Made by a program: the position numbers and the translations under genes. Shown here piece after piece: positions 44,628 to 52,962 of a stretch of DNA of 64,000 nt; within the stretch, counting starts at the first letter, position 1; the number at the start of each line of letters is the position of its first letter. Below the pieces are notes generated by a model. It did no database searches. It saw only the letters and a program-made list of their open reading frames with translations, and had not been told where the DNA came from. The stretch is taken from positions 56,082 through 120,081 of the forward strand of contig CAVPFW010000020.1 of assembly GCA_963703855.1 (NCBI GenBank). Direction: 5' to 3'. This DNA is from AP-15 sp963703855 (GTDB lineage: Bacteria; Pseudomonadota; Alphaproteobacteria; ATCC43930; CGMCC-115725).

Positions 44628-45011
44628 CTAGCTTTCCGAAAGCGCCTTCTCCGCGGCGCGAGCCAGAAAGGCTGAACGGTTGCGCACGCGTGCGTCGATG
44701 CGTCTGAGCAGGGGCTCCGGCAAGGTTATGTTCACGCGCACGCTGCGCTCGGCGGTCACGGGCAACGTCACGAGAAAGGCTACGGCATCGCCGTTGTCCG
44801 GATCGGCCATGATCGCATCCAGCGAGGAGGGCACCGGCAACACGTCCCCGTCCTCGGCCATGCCGTGCACATGCAACTCCAGCGCCTCCTGCGCCATCCC
44901 CCGCGCTGCCTCGAGCGTGGTGCCGGCGCTTGTGCAACCCGGGAAGTCCGGGAAGTCCACGCCGAAGTCGCTGTCCAAGTCTTTTCGGATGAGTCCAATG
45001 TAACAGATCAC
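44628..45011 (-). CDS. hicB: HicB family antitoxin
   Basis: A 127-residue antitoxin of the HicAB system. The N-terminal partial RNase H-like domain reads CYIGLIRKDLDSDFGVDFPD (about residues 3-22) and FPGCTSAGTTLEAARGMAQE. The C-terminal part has a ribbon-helix-helix DNA-binding segment (SVRVNITLPEPLLRRIDARV, then RNRSAFLARAAEKALSES). The likely start is a GTG at 45011. It should neutralise HicA and autoregulate the operon. Because of the frame break in hicA, the hicA and hicB frames are joined without a stop. Confidence 0.9.
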   Translation of the reverse strand: MICYIGLIRKDLDSDFGVDFPDFPGCTSAGTTLEAARGMAQEALELHVHGMAEDGDVLPVPSSLDAIMADPDNGDAVAFLVTLPVTAERSVRVNITLPEPLLRRIDARVRNRSAFLARAAEKALSES

Positions 45012-45021
45012 GGTCGTCGCC

Positions 45022-45209
45022 TTACTTGTTGATGAGGCCGGCCTGACGCTCGATGCTTTTGAGGTGCCGATGGGAAGATCCTTTTTCGGATGCGGAACCG
45101 TTACCCGCCCGGAACGGTGCGGATTCTTGAGCTGAACATGGGTCCCCTTCCGGGCGACCTCATACCATCCCTGCGCCATCAGCAACCGCAGAGCGTCCGT
45201 GCTCGTCAT
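45022..45209 (-). pseudogene. hicA: HicA toxin (mRNA interferase), frameshifted near its end
   Basis: The reading MTSTDALRLLMAQGWYEVAR, then KGTHVQLKNPHRSGRVTVPH and PKKDLPIGT, is a clear HicA double-stranded-RNA-binding-like toxin. The catalytic His is in GTHVQL (about residue 24). After PIGT the frame changes. Restoring one C gives LKSIERQAGLINK and a stop at 45022-45024, a normal 62-residue HicA. As sequenced, the missing base makes one continuous 193-residue hicA-hicB frame. Most of the toxin core is intact; either the base is an assembly error or the toxin lost its C-terminal tail. Confidence 0.88.
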
Positions 45210-45270
45210 GTGTGTATCAAATACGCATGCCTCTTTGTTGTTCCAAGGTGGAGCTGGCCTGTCGGCTCAT

Positions 45271-46509
45271 TCAGCTTCCTCCGGGCGCGCTGTCAGCCCA
45301 GCGCTTCATCAGGCTGTTCGAGGGGCGGGTCTCGTCGCGCAGCTTCGCGGCAGTCTCGCTCCCGGCGACCGGGAGCCCCTTGGGGTCGAGCAGCCCGATC
45401 TGGACCAAGACGCTCGCCTGATCCCAATAGATGTGCTCGTGACACAGCTTGTCGCCGCGGAAGCCGACGATGGCGACGAGCGGCACCTCGACATGACGCC
45501 CGGTCGGCGGCACGCCCGGCAGCATCCAATCGATCTCGACATCGTGGGTGAACGAGACCACCATCTCGTCGACCACGCGGTCGGCGCCGACCGTGCGCGA
45601 GATCGGCACCATGGCGATGTCCTTCGGGCATTTCGGGATGAAATGGTCGGCGTAAAAGCGGGCGAGGTCGCGCGCGCCGACGCCGCCGGTCATGACCGGG
45701 ACGTGGTTGACATAGGGGTCGGCCACCATCGTCCGCATCGTCGCGTCGACGTCGCGGGTGCCGAACTCATAGGTCGTGTGCGCCTCCCACAAGGCTTCGA
45801 GGTCGTAATGCGGGCCGATGACCCTGCGCAGCAGCGCGATCGAGCGCGAATGGGCGAGCCCGGCAGCCGGCTTGTCGTAATCGCCGCCGTCCGGGCGATT
45901 GAAACCGTGTCTCGCGCCCGGATAAGTGTGAATCTGGATATCGGGCCGGCCGGCAAAGGCCGCCCTCGCCCGTGCAGCCGCCGAAGCCGGCACGTAATCG
46001 TCGTGCTCGGCGAAATGCAGGACCATCGGGCAGGCGATCGGGGGAGCTGGATCGAGGGCCGCCTCGATGCCGACGCCGTAATAGGCAACGGCGCAATCGA
46101 TGCCGGACTGTGCGGCGGCGCGATAAGCGAGGCCGCCGCCGAGACAAAACCCGATCGCCCCGACCTTGCCGGTGCATTCGCCGCGACTCCGCAGCGCCGA
46201 TACGGTCCGGGTGATGTCGGAGAGCGCAGCGGCGCGGTCGAATTTCTCGTAGAGGGCGAGCATCCGCCGCCGGTCCGCCTCGTTTTGGCCGAGATCCAGC
46301 CCCGGCTGGAGGCGCCAATAGAGGTCGGGGCAAATCACGACATACCCTTCGTCGGCATAGCGGTCGGCCATGTCGCGCATGTGCCGGTCGAGGCCGAAGG
46401 CGGTGTGCAGCAGCACGATCCCCGGCCCGCTGCCGACCCTCGGAACCGCGAGATAGGCGGCGAAGACACCGCCGTCGCCGGCGGGAACCCGAATCAATTC
46501 TGATGTCAT
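45271..46509 (-). CDS. Dienelactone hydrolase fused to SnoaL/NTF2-like domain
   Basis: A 412-residue two-domain protein. Residues 1 to about 240 are a dienelactone hydrolase: GIVLLHTAFGLDRHMRDMAD, nucleophile Cys in GAIGFCLGGGLAYR (about 122), Asp in FAEHDDYVP and His in GARHGFNRPDGGDY. After a linker, about residues 250-400 form an NTF2/SnoaL-like alpha+beta domain (WEAHTTYEFGTRDVDATMRT, DEMVVSFTHDVEIDWML, CHEHIYWDQASVLVQIG). The start ATG is at 46509. The enoyl-CoA hydratase gene ends 45 nt upstream on the same strand. The substrate is unknown. Confidence 0.9.
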   Translation of the reverse strand: MTSELIRVPAGDGGVFAAYLAVPRVGSGPGIVLLHTAFGLDRHMRDMADRYADEGYVVICPDLYWRLQPGLDLGQNEADRRRMLALYEKFDRAAALSDITRTVSALRSRGECTGKVGAIGFCLGGGLAYRAAAQSGIDCAVAYYGVGIEAALDPAPPIACPMVLHFAEHDDYVPASAAARARAAFAGRPDIQIHTYPGARHGFNRPDGGDYDKPAAGLAHSRSIALLRRVIGPHYDLEALWEAHTTYEFGTRDVDATMRTMVADPYVNHVPVMTGGVGARDLARFYADHFIPKCPKDIAMVPISRTVGADRVVDEMVVSFTHDVEIDWMLPGVPPTGRHVEVPLVAIVGFRGDKLCHEHIYWDQASVLVQIGLLDPKGLPVAGSETAAKLRDETRPSNSLMKRWADSAPGGS

Positions 46510-46554
46510 CCCGGTCGAGCTCCATTGGAGGCAGGCAAGCGGCCGCGACGAGAG

Positions 46555-47472
46555 CTAGAACTCGCGGCTGCGGTAGGCGTCGTAGAGGCGCTCGGCGTCT
46601 TCGGCGGAGGGCTCCTCCCAAGCCTCGCCGCGACGGCGCAGCGCGCCGGTGAAGTTGGGCGGGCGCTTTTGATTGAAGGCCCGGCGGCCTTCCTCGCCAT
46701 CGGTCGTCGTCTGGATCAGCAGCGAGTTGATCAAATTCTGGACATGCCACGCCTGGTCGGTCGGCAGGTCGCCGAAACGGACCACGAACTCCTTCATCAT
46801 GCGCACCGCGACCGGCGGCAAGGTGACGATATGGCGGGCGATCTGTTCCGCTCGCGCCATCAGCTGCGCATGGGGGACGACCTCGTTGACCAGCCCGATC
46901 CGCAGCGCCTCCTGGGCGTCGAACGGCTCGTCGGTCAGCAGGATCTTCATCGCGTCGATATAGCGCAGCTGGCGGGCGAGCAGGGTGGCACCCGGCCCGT
47001 GACCGAGCCATCCCTGGGTGGTCAGGGCAAACTTGAACCGCGCATGCTCTTGGCTGGCGACACGGATATCCGTCGACGCCAGCAGGATATAGAGGCCCGC
47101 CCCTGCCGCCCAGCCGTTGACCGCGGCGATGACCGGCTTCCACACCCGCGGGTAATGGTCGCCCATACGCCCGTCGACGCCGGTCCTTTGACCGTGCACC
47201 GTGCCGGCGAGCGGCCAGAAGATGCGCTGCGTGCGCAAATATTCGCGTTCCTCCTCGGTGATGTTCGGGCGCGGCGCCAGATTGTGCCCGCCGCAGAAAT
47301 GCCGGTCGCCGGCGCCGGTCAGGATCGCGCAGCGGATGTCGCGGTCCTCCCACAGGTCGATCCATGCCGCCGAAATCTCGTCCGATGTCGCCTTGTCGAG
47401 GATGTTCGCCTTGTCGGGGTTGCTCAGGGTGATGTAGGCGACCCGATCGCGCTTCTGATAGTCGATGGCCAA
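46555..47472 (-). CDS. Enoyl-CoA hydratase/isomerase family protein
   Basis: A 305-residue crotonase-fold enzyme. It has RVAYITLSNPDKANILDKAT (about residues 9-28), the oxyanion segment GAGDRHFCGGHNLAPRP, and VNGWAAGAGLYILLASTDIR near the second oxyanion segment. The C-terminus FNQKRPPNFTGALRRRGEAW is long. The start is a TTG at 47472 with GGGGAGAG upstream, giving (M)AIDYQKRDRV; no ATG fits. It belongs to a minus-strand series with the dienelactone hydrolase fusion, consistent with an acyl-CoA or ring-derived acid pathway. Confidence 0.88.
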   Translation of the reverse strand: MAIDYQKRDRVAYITLSNPDKANILDKATSDEISAAWIDLWEDRDIRCAILTGAGDRHFCGGHNLAPRPNITEEEREYLRTQRIFWPLAGTVHGQRTGVDGRMGDHYPRVWKPVIAAVNGWAAGAGLYILLASTDIRVASQEHARFKFALTTQGWLGHGPGATLLARQLRYIDAMKILLTDEPFDAQEALRIGLVNEVVPHAQLMARAEQIARHIVTLPPVAVRMMKEFVVRFGDLPTDQAWHVQNLINSLLIQTTTDGEEGRRAFNQKRPPNFTGALRRRGEAWEEPSAEDAERLYDAYRSREF

Positions 47473-47558
47473 TTCGCTCTCCCCGGTTGGAATGCGCCGA
47501 TCCTGGGCGCGTGGCGCCGGCAGTCGGCAGCGGACTGCCGGACTCCAGATTGCGCGGC

Positions 47559-48115
47559 TCAGTACCCCGATTTCAATCGGGTCCAGGCGCGGGTGCGTGC
47601 CCGCTCGTAGTCGGCCGGCGCCGGCAGGTCGACGAAAAAGCGGCGGTGGACATCGGCGGGCGGGTAGATCGCGGGGTCGTCGCGGATCCGCCGCTCGACC
47701 AGCGCCGTCGCCGGCAAATTCGGGTTCGGGTAGGGCACGCCGTGAGCGTTGCCGGGATCGGCGGCGGCGACGAGCTCGAGGACGCGCGGGTCGAGGTTCT
47801 TCCAGGTGGGCAACGCGGCCTTGTCGAGCTCCTTGTAGACCCTGGCCGCGATCTGCCGGGCCATGAACGGGCTCGCCGACGGAACCGCGATGTCGTAGCC
47901 CGACCCGCCGGCGAAGAGCTTCGCTTCCAGCACCTCGTTCCCCTCTCTGACATTCCGGTCTCGGCCTCGAATTTCGGGATCGTGTCGGGCGCGATGTAAT
48001 CCGACCAGTTGCGGACGTCGTGGCGCGGCTCCTCGGCCGCGGTGCCGCGCGCAAAGCCGCCGACCACCGCCATCGCCAGAACGAGGATCGAGCCTGCGCC
48101 CGCCGCCATTCTCAT
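47559..48115 (-). pseudogene. PotF/PotD-like substrate-binding protein, internally deleted
   Basis: The signal peptide (MRMAAGAGSILVLAMAVVGG) is followed by VRNWSDYIAPDTIPKFEAET. After a frame change come NEVLEAKLFAGGSGYDIAVP, FMARQIAARVYKELDKAALP and a FAGGSGYD motif typical of polyamine-binding PotF. The protein then jumps from DPGNAHGVPY directly to PNPNLPATALVERRI and ends RTRAWTRLKSGY, which is the C-terminus of the family. About 180 central residues and a short segment after FEAETG are missing. No permease or ATPase genes are adjacent. Confidence 0.85.
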
Positions 48116-48239
48116 TCGCGCGGGCCATATCACAATCGCGCGTCCGGTTGTCAACGCCCGCAGAAAACGAGGTGCCCGGCCCGGCGATCGGATGCTAGCA
48201 TCGGCCTTCTGCGGGGACGGGGGACGGGGGTCGGGGGAC

Positions 48240-48848
48240 ATGACGGTGTTTCATCTGGTGCGGCACGGCGAGCATGTGCTGGCCGGCCGGGTGCTCGCGG
48301 GGCGCACCTCCGGGATCGGCCTTTCCGAGAGGGGCCGCGCCGAAATCGCCTCGGTCGCCGACCGCCTCGCCGGCGAGAACATCGCAGCGCTTTATTCGAG
48401 CCCGTTGCAGCGCACCAAGGAGACCGCCGAGATCCTCTCCGCCCGGCTCGGTCTGCCGATCGGCTATCGCGAGGATGTGATCGAGCTCGATTTCGGCGAG
48501 TGGACCGGGCTGACCTTCGACCAGGTCCGGGCAGACCGGCGCTGGGAGCCGTGGCAAAAGCACCGCAGCATCGCGGCGGTGCCCGGCGGCGAAAGCATGC
48601 GCCAGGTCCAGGGCCGGATCGTCAACGCCTTGTGCGACCTGCGCCGGACCCACAGTGACGGGACCGTGGCGATCGTCAGCCATGGCGACGTGATCCGCGC
48701 GGCGCTGCTGTTCGCGCTCGGCATGCCGCTCGATTCCTATTCGCGCATCGAGGTCGCCCTCGCCTCGATCAGCACGATCCGCATCGACGATGCCGGGATC
48801 CGCGTGCCGACCCTCAACGAGCGGCCGCGGCTTGCCCTACCCGCCTAG
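48240..48848 (+). CDS. Histidine phosphatase family protein
   Basis: A 202-residue phosphoglycerate-mutase-like phosphatase. The phosphoacceptor motif is FHLVRHGEHVLAGR (about residues 4-17). The second Arg lies in YSSPLQRTKETAE, the acid in VIELDFGEWTGLTFDQV and the second His in VAIVSHGDVIRAA (about 153). Length fits cobC/gpmB-like enzymes, but nothing in the context points to cobalamin synthesis. The ATG at 48240 lies after a G-rich stretch and begins MTVFHLVRHGE. Confidence 0.9.
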   Translation: MTVFHLVRHGEHVLAGRVLAGRTSGIGLSERGRAEIASVADRLAGENIAALYSSPLQRTKETAEILSARLGLPIGYREDVIELDFGEWTGLTFDQVRADRRWEPWQKHRSIAAVPGGESMRQVQGRIVNALCDLRRTHSDGTVAIVSHGDVIRAALLFALGMPLDSYSRIEVALASISTIRIDDAGIRVPTLNERPRLALPA

Positions 48849-48943
48849 CGATATGCATCCAAGGCTTGCTGCCGTCGGGGTCGGATCGAATGCGGCCGGC
48901 TCGCTCGCGCTTCCGTCTGAAGTAATCCACCAACATCCCTCTT

Positions 48944-49066
48944 CGTCTTCCCGGCGCAGGCCGGACCCATGTCCGCCGTGGGCACCGGCCGGAGCCCGTC
49001 CCCTGTTCGAGCCAGGGGCAGGCTCTCGGGCCGGCCGACGGCCGGGCCCGTGGGCCGGTATGGCCG
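48944..49066. repeat. Dispersed intergenic repeat, copy 2
   Basis: Second copy of the repeat at 8519-8617, in the convergent gap between the phosphatase and the amine oxidase gene. It shares GGACCCATGTC, GGAGCCCGTCC, CGACGGCCGG and CCCGTGGGCCGGT, with an extra block around 49005-49030. Confidence 0.65.
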
Positions 49067-49097
49067 GAAGAACGGGTGGGATCCGTCGAGGTGTTCC

Positions 49098-50354
49098 CTA
49101 GACCGAGATCAGGCTGGCGAGGGCGGCCTCGGCGGCGGCGACCCCGGTCAGGTAGGCGCCGTGCGCGGTCGAGAAGAAATTCGGCGACGTTGCCTCGCCG
49201 GCGAAGAACAGCCGGTCGTCGACCGGTGCGGCGAGAATGGCGCGGTCGTCGGCATGGCCGGGCATGGCATAGGAATAGGAACCGCGCGACCACGGATCGT
49301 GCAGCCAGGCAGTCGCGGCGAGCGGCGAGATGTGCTTGCGGATGCCGCTGCCGAGGATGCCCGCCAGTTCGTCGGCGGCAAACGCGAACATCGCCGTTTC
49401 GCCCTCGCGTTCCATCGCCGCGGCAAAGCGCCCGCCGAAAAAGCAATAGATCGCCGGGCGGTCGAGCGGCCGCAGCTGGTAGCTCATGGTTTCACGCCGC
49501 GTCGTCGAGCCGACCAGGAAGCCGTCCTGGCCGAACTCCGCCCACTGGCCGTCGAGCGCGATGAACAGCTTGTCGTCGACCCCGAGCGGCAGCCCCGCCG
49601 CTGCGGCGACCTTGTCGCTCAGCGGCGGCTCGAACCGGATCCGCTCTTGGGCAAGGATCGAGGCCGGCACGGTGACGATGACCCGCGCCGCGGTGACCGT
49701 GCCCCGCGCGGTCTCGATCCGGATCGCCCGCCCGCGATGGTCGATCCGCGACACCGGCGTCTCCAGCGCCACCGGCAGCCCCTCGGCCAGTTTTTCGAAC
49801 AGCCGGCCGTAGCCTTCGCCCACGCGCCAGTTGATGTTGGTGCTGTTGTCGTCATAACGGACATAGTCCTTGACCGAGACCCGATCGAGCTCGGCGCCGT
49901 TCCCCCAGGTGCTGGTGGCGTCGAGCAGCTGGTTCCAGCGCCCGCCGGGGACGAGAAGGCTCGCCAGCGAGCGGTCGACCGGCTCCCCCGCCGCCTTCCG
50001 GCGCGCCCGGCCTTGCGCCTCGCGGGTCGCGAGCCAATCGGCTTCCGCCTCGGCGGTCTCGCCGCTGCGCATAAGCCGGCTCGTCCATTCCGGCGGCCGG
50101 TGATGCACAGAAAATCCCAGGCGCTGGGCGATCGCCGACAACGGGTTGCGGTCGGCGGAATGGAGCCACTCGGCGCCGCGATCGAGCGCAAACCCGGTGG
50201 GCATGATGGTGTGGACCCGGCCGCCGACCCGGCCGCGCGCCTCCAGCACCAGCACCCCCGACGTGCCGTCTTCGACCAGCCGGCGCGCGGCACCGATCCC
50301 GGCGGCGCCGGCGCCGATCACCGCGACATCGACCTCGGATCGGAAACCCGTCAT
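49098..50354 (-). CDS. Flavin monoamine oxidase-like FAD oxidoreductase
   Basis: A 418-residue amine-oxidase family flavoprotein. The N-terminal FAD motif is VAVIGAGAAGIGAARRLVED (about residues 10-29), followed by EARGRVGGRVHTIMP. GAEWLHSADRNPLSAIA lies in the substrate region. The C-terminal FAD-binding end is DRLFFAGEATSPNFFSTAHG (about 384-403). It would oxidise an amine, probably cytoplasmically as no signal is seen. The start ATG is at 50354. The cupin gene ends 78 nt upstream on the same strand. Confidence 0.9.
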   Translation of the reverse strand: MTGFRSEVDVAVIGAGAAGIGAARRLVEDGTSGVLVLEARGRVGGRVHTIMPTGFALDRGAEWLHSADRNPLSAIAQRLGFSVHHRPPEWTSRLMRSGETAEAEADWLATREAQGRARRKAAGEPVDRSLASLLVPGGRWNQLLDATSTWGNGAELDRVSVKDYVRYDDNSTNINWRVGEGYGRLFEKLAEGLPVALETPVSRIDHRGRAIRIETARGTVTAARVIVTVPASILAQERIRFEPPLSDKVAAAAGLPLGVDDKLFIALDGQWAEFGQDGFLVGSTTRRETMSYQLRPLDRPAIYCFFGGRFAAAMEREGETAMFAFAADELAGILGSGIRKHISPLAATAWLHDPWSRGSYSYAMPGHADDRAILAAPVDDRLFFAGEATSPNFFSTAHGAYLTGVAAAEAALASLISV

Positions 50355-50432
50355 CCGCGCCCTCGTTTGATAATGGTTGCGTTGGCTGATCTCGCTTGCG
50401 GCCGGACCCGCGGCCAGAAGATCGCCGGCGGC

Positions 50433-50834
50433 TCAGCGCAACTGCTGCCCCGCCGCATCGCCGGCGAGAAACTTGTTCGGTTTCAGAAAAAACGACAGCA
50501 CCAGCGCGCCCTTGGGCGAGCGCGCCAGGTGCCGGTTGCCCTTGGGGCGCCATACATAGCCGCCGGCGCGCACCTCGCCCTCGTCGTCGACGAGGCTGCC
50601 TTCGAGGACAAAGGTCTGCTCGATCTCGACATGCTCGTGCAAAGCGAGCTCGGCCCCCGGCTGCCAGCGGAACAGCGCCGTCATCAGCCCGGTCTCGGGC
50701 TCCTCCATCAGGACTTTCATGTCGATCCCGGCGCACGGGGTCGGCTTCCATGGCAGGCCCTCGACCTCGACATAGCGCGAGGCCAGCGGACCCAGCTTTT
50801 CCGCATTCTTCAAAAAGGGCGTAGTGGCGGTCAT
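50433..50834 (-). CDS. Cupin domain protein (ChrR-like)
   Basis: A 133-residue single cupin barrel. Metal-binding motif 1 is visible in FRWQPGAELALHEHVEIEQ (about residues 60-78), with motif 2 as YVWRPKGNRHLARSPKG (about 99-115). Such proteins may be dioxygenases or anti-sigma-factor-like sensors. The ATG at 50834 has TTGGAGGATT upstream, which decides against a longer frame. The gene upstream of the amine oxidase on the same strand may be co-transcribed with it. Confidence 0.85.
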   Translation of the reverse strand: MTATTPFLKNAEKLGPLASRYVEVEGLPWKPTPCAGIDMKVLMEEPETGLMTALFRWQPGAELALHEHVEIEQTFVLEGSLVDDEGEVRAGGYVWRPKGNRHLARSPKGALVLSFFLKPNKFLAGDAAGQQLR

Positions 50835-51154
50835 CGGCAATCCTCCAATCTGGAGGCTCTGATCATAGCGCAAAATTCGGGCGGCTGATCGACGAAGGAC
50901 AGGTCCCGGATCAGCGTGAAAGCGCTCCGCGAATGTGGTTGCAAAATGGAACCGAATCGGAGCGCGAAGGTTGTCTTGACGCTTTTTGAATTCAGCGTCC
51001 TCGGCGCAACTTGCCTTAGAAAAAAATCGACCCGCGTCCAAACTAGAAATAATGGTTAAGGACAGTTGAAGCAGCCGGTCAAGATTCCATTCTCAACGTG
51101 GGATACCCGGTTTCGCGTCCCCGCCATGCGCGCGACCTGCAAGGACCACCGCCG

Positions 51155-52310
51155 ATGACCCGTCGAACCATGCGATCGAAGCTGCTGATCGCCGCCGCAG
51201 CCGCGGCGGCGCTCGCGATCGGCGCTCCAGCCGAGGCGAAGCACGGCGGCGAGGGCGGTCACGGCGGCGGAGGCTGGCACGGCGGCGAGGCGGCACGGCG
51301 GCGGAGGCTGGCACGGCGGCGGAGGCTGGCACGAAGCTGCGGGATGGCATGGCGGCGGAGGCTGGCACGGCGGTGGAGGCTGGCACGGCGGCGGCGGCTG
51401 GCACGACGGCGGAGGCTGGCACGAAGCTGCGGGATGGCATGGCGGCCAAGGCTGGCACGACAACGGCCGGCATCTCGGCTGGTACAAGCACGGGTGGGCC
51501 GGTCCTGGATGGAGAAGCAGCTTCGCCTCGGCCCAATTCGGACACGGTTGGGGTGGTCCGGGGTTCGGCGGTGCGGGCGGCGGCGAGGGCTGGTGGGATT
51601 GGCGCCGCGCCTGGGGCTGGAGCGATTTCGGCTGGGGATGGGGCGCGGGCGGATGGGCGTGGGGCGGCCTGCTGGCCGGTGCTTCGTTCGGGGTGATCGT
51701 CGCCCCCCCGCTGATCGTCGTTCCGCCGCCGATCTACATCGCGCCGCCGCCGGTCGTCGTCGGACTTCCCGCGATCTACCCGCCGCCGATCGCGGCCGCC
51801 GCTCCGCCACCCGTGGCGGCCCCCTTCGCTGCCGCAGCCCCGCCGCCGCCATCGGCCGGCGCGCTGCTCGGCGCGGCGCTGCCGCCGCCGATCGTGGTCC
51901 TGCCGCCGCCCGCGATCGTCGTGGCCGGGGCGCCGCCGCTCGCCATCTTTGCGCCGCCCGCCTTTGCCTTCGTTATCGGTCCGCCCGTCCTGGCCTTCGC
52001 GACCATCGGACCCGGCTGGTGGAATGGCGGCTACATCACCGGCGGCGTCGCATATGTGGGCGCGGGCGTCGGGATTGCTCATTTCGGCTGGCGGGGTGGC
52101 TTCCACGGTCGACCACCGGGGCGGTACGCCTGGGGATCCGGCTGGGGTGGGCACTGGCGCGAGGCCCGCGGGGGCTACGGTTTCGGCGGCCGGCACGGCG
52201 GCGGCTGGCAAAACGGCGATGTCGGCGGCCGGCACGGCGGCGGCTTTGGCGGCTGGCACGAGGCCCGCGCAGGCGCCGGCTTCGGCGGTGGGCACGGTCA
52301 CGGGCGCTGA
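51155..52310 (+). pseudogene. Gly/His/Trp- and Pro-rich secreted protein, frame broken in repeat tract
   Basis: A signal peptide (MRSKLLIAAAAAAALAIGAP, cut near AEA) leads into KHGGEGGHGGGGWHGG. The DNA from 51270 to 51470 repeats an 18-nt unit encoding GGGWHG, with variants such as HEAAGWHG. The first unit is only 16 nt, which puts the rest out of frame with the signal. In the shifted frame about 320 residues follow: GWYKHGWAGPGWRSS, then a proline/valine-rich region (APPLIVVPPPIYIAPPPVVV) and a Gly/His-rich end (GGGHGHGR). A slipped repeat could explain the break. It may be a metal-binding envelope protein; the family is not named. Confidence 0.65.
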
Positions 52311-52336
52311 ATCGATCAATTGGAATAGAGGTAGAA

Positions 52337-52861
52337 ATGTCCGCCTCATCAATTATACGCGGCGTCGCCTTGGCGGCATTGCTTGTCCCGTCCACCGGCC
52401 TCGCGCAGTCGGCGGCGCCGCCGGCCCCGATCCCCCAGACCTCGACCTCCGCCGCGGCACCTCCGGCAGCCTCGCCGGTCGCTGCGGAGCCGGCCCCGCC
52501 CGCGCCTTCGGCCGCGACCCGAGCCGCCGTAGACCAGCGGATTCGCACATTGCAGTCGCAACTCGGCATAACCGAGGCGCAGATGCCGCTCTGGTCGGCT
52601 TTTGCCCAGGCGATGCGCGACAATGCGGCGAGCACGGACGCGCTCTTCGCCCGACGCGCCGGCGCTGTGGCGGCGATGAGCGCGGTCGACAACATGCACT
52701 CCTACGCCCAGATCGCGCACGCCTACGCCGACAACACCGAACGGCTTGCGACCGCTTTCGACAGTCTTTACGCCAGCCTGTCGGATACGCAGAAGCAGGC
52801 CGCCGACACCTTGTTTCGCCAGCAGGCGACCGCTGCCGCTCAGCCGCGGACCAGACGCTGA
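52337..52861 (+). CDS. Spy/CpxP-like LTxxQ motif protein
   Basis: A 174-residue exported protein with a signal peptide (MSASSIIRGVALAALLVPST, cut after GLAQ) and a proline/alanine-rich spacer. A helical region carries two motifs close to LTxxQ: ITEAQMPLWSAFAQAM (about residues 76-91) and LSDTQKQAADTLF (about 152-164). Spy-type proteins are periplasmic chaperones induced by envelope stress. GAGGTAGAA precedes the ATG at 52337. It directly follows the Gly/His/Trp-rich gene, suggesting a shared envelope role. Confidence 0.85.
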   Translation: MSASSIIRGVALAALLVPSTGLAQSAAPPAPIPQTSTSAAAPPAASPVAAEPAPPAPSAATRAAVDQRIRTLQSQLGITEAQMPLWSAFAQAMRDNAASTDALFARRAGAVAAMSAVDNMHSYAQIAHAYADNTERLATAFDSLYASLSDTQKQAADTLFRQQATAAAQPRTRR

Positions 52862-52962
52862 CGGGCGCGGCGCGCGGGACGCGCTCCCTGCCGTCCGAGC
52901 GGATTTGCTGGCAACGGCGGCGGGTCTCGGGGATGATGAGCCGGACCTTTCGGGAGGAAGCG

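Noticed and set aside
51270..51470. Regularly repeated DNA resembling a CRISPR array
   Set aside because: Units are 18 nt, directly adjacent without spacers, and encode repeated GGGWHG; no cas genes are present.
51093..52352. Long minus-strand frame rich in PPPC and PAS repeats
   Set aside because: It is the antisense of the GGWH repeat gene; the plus strand has a signal peptide and matches known Gly/His-rich secreted proteins.
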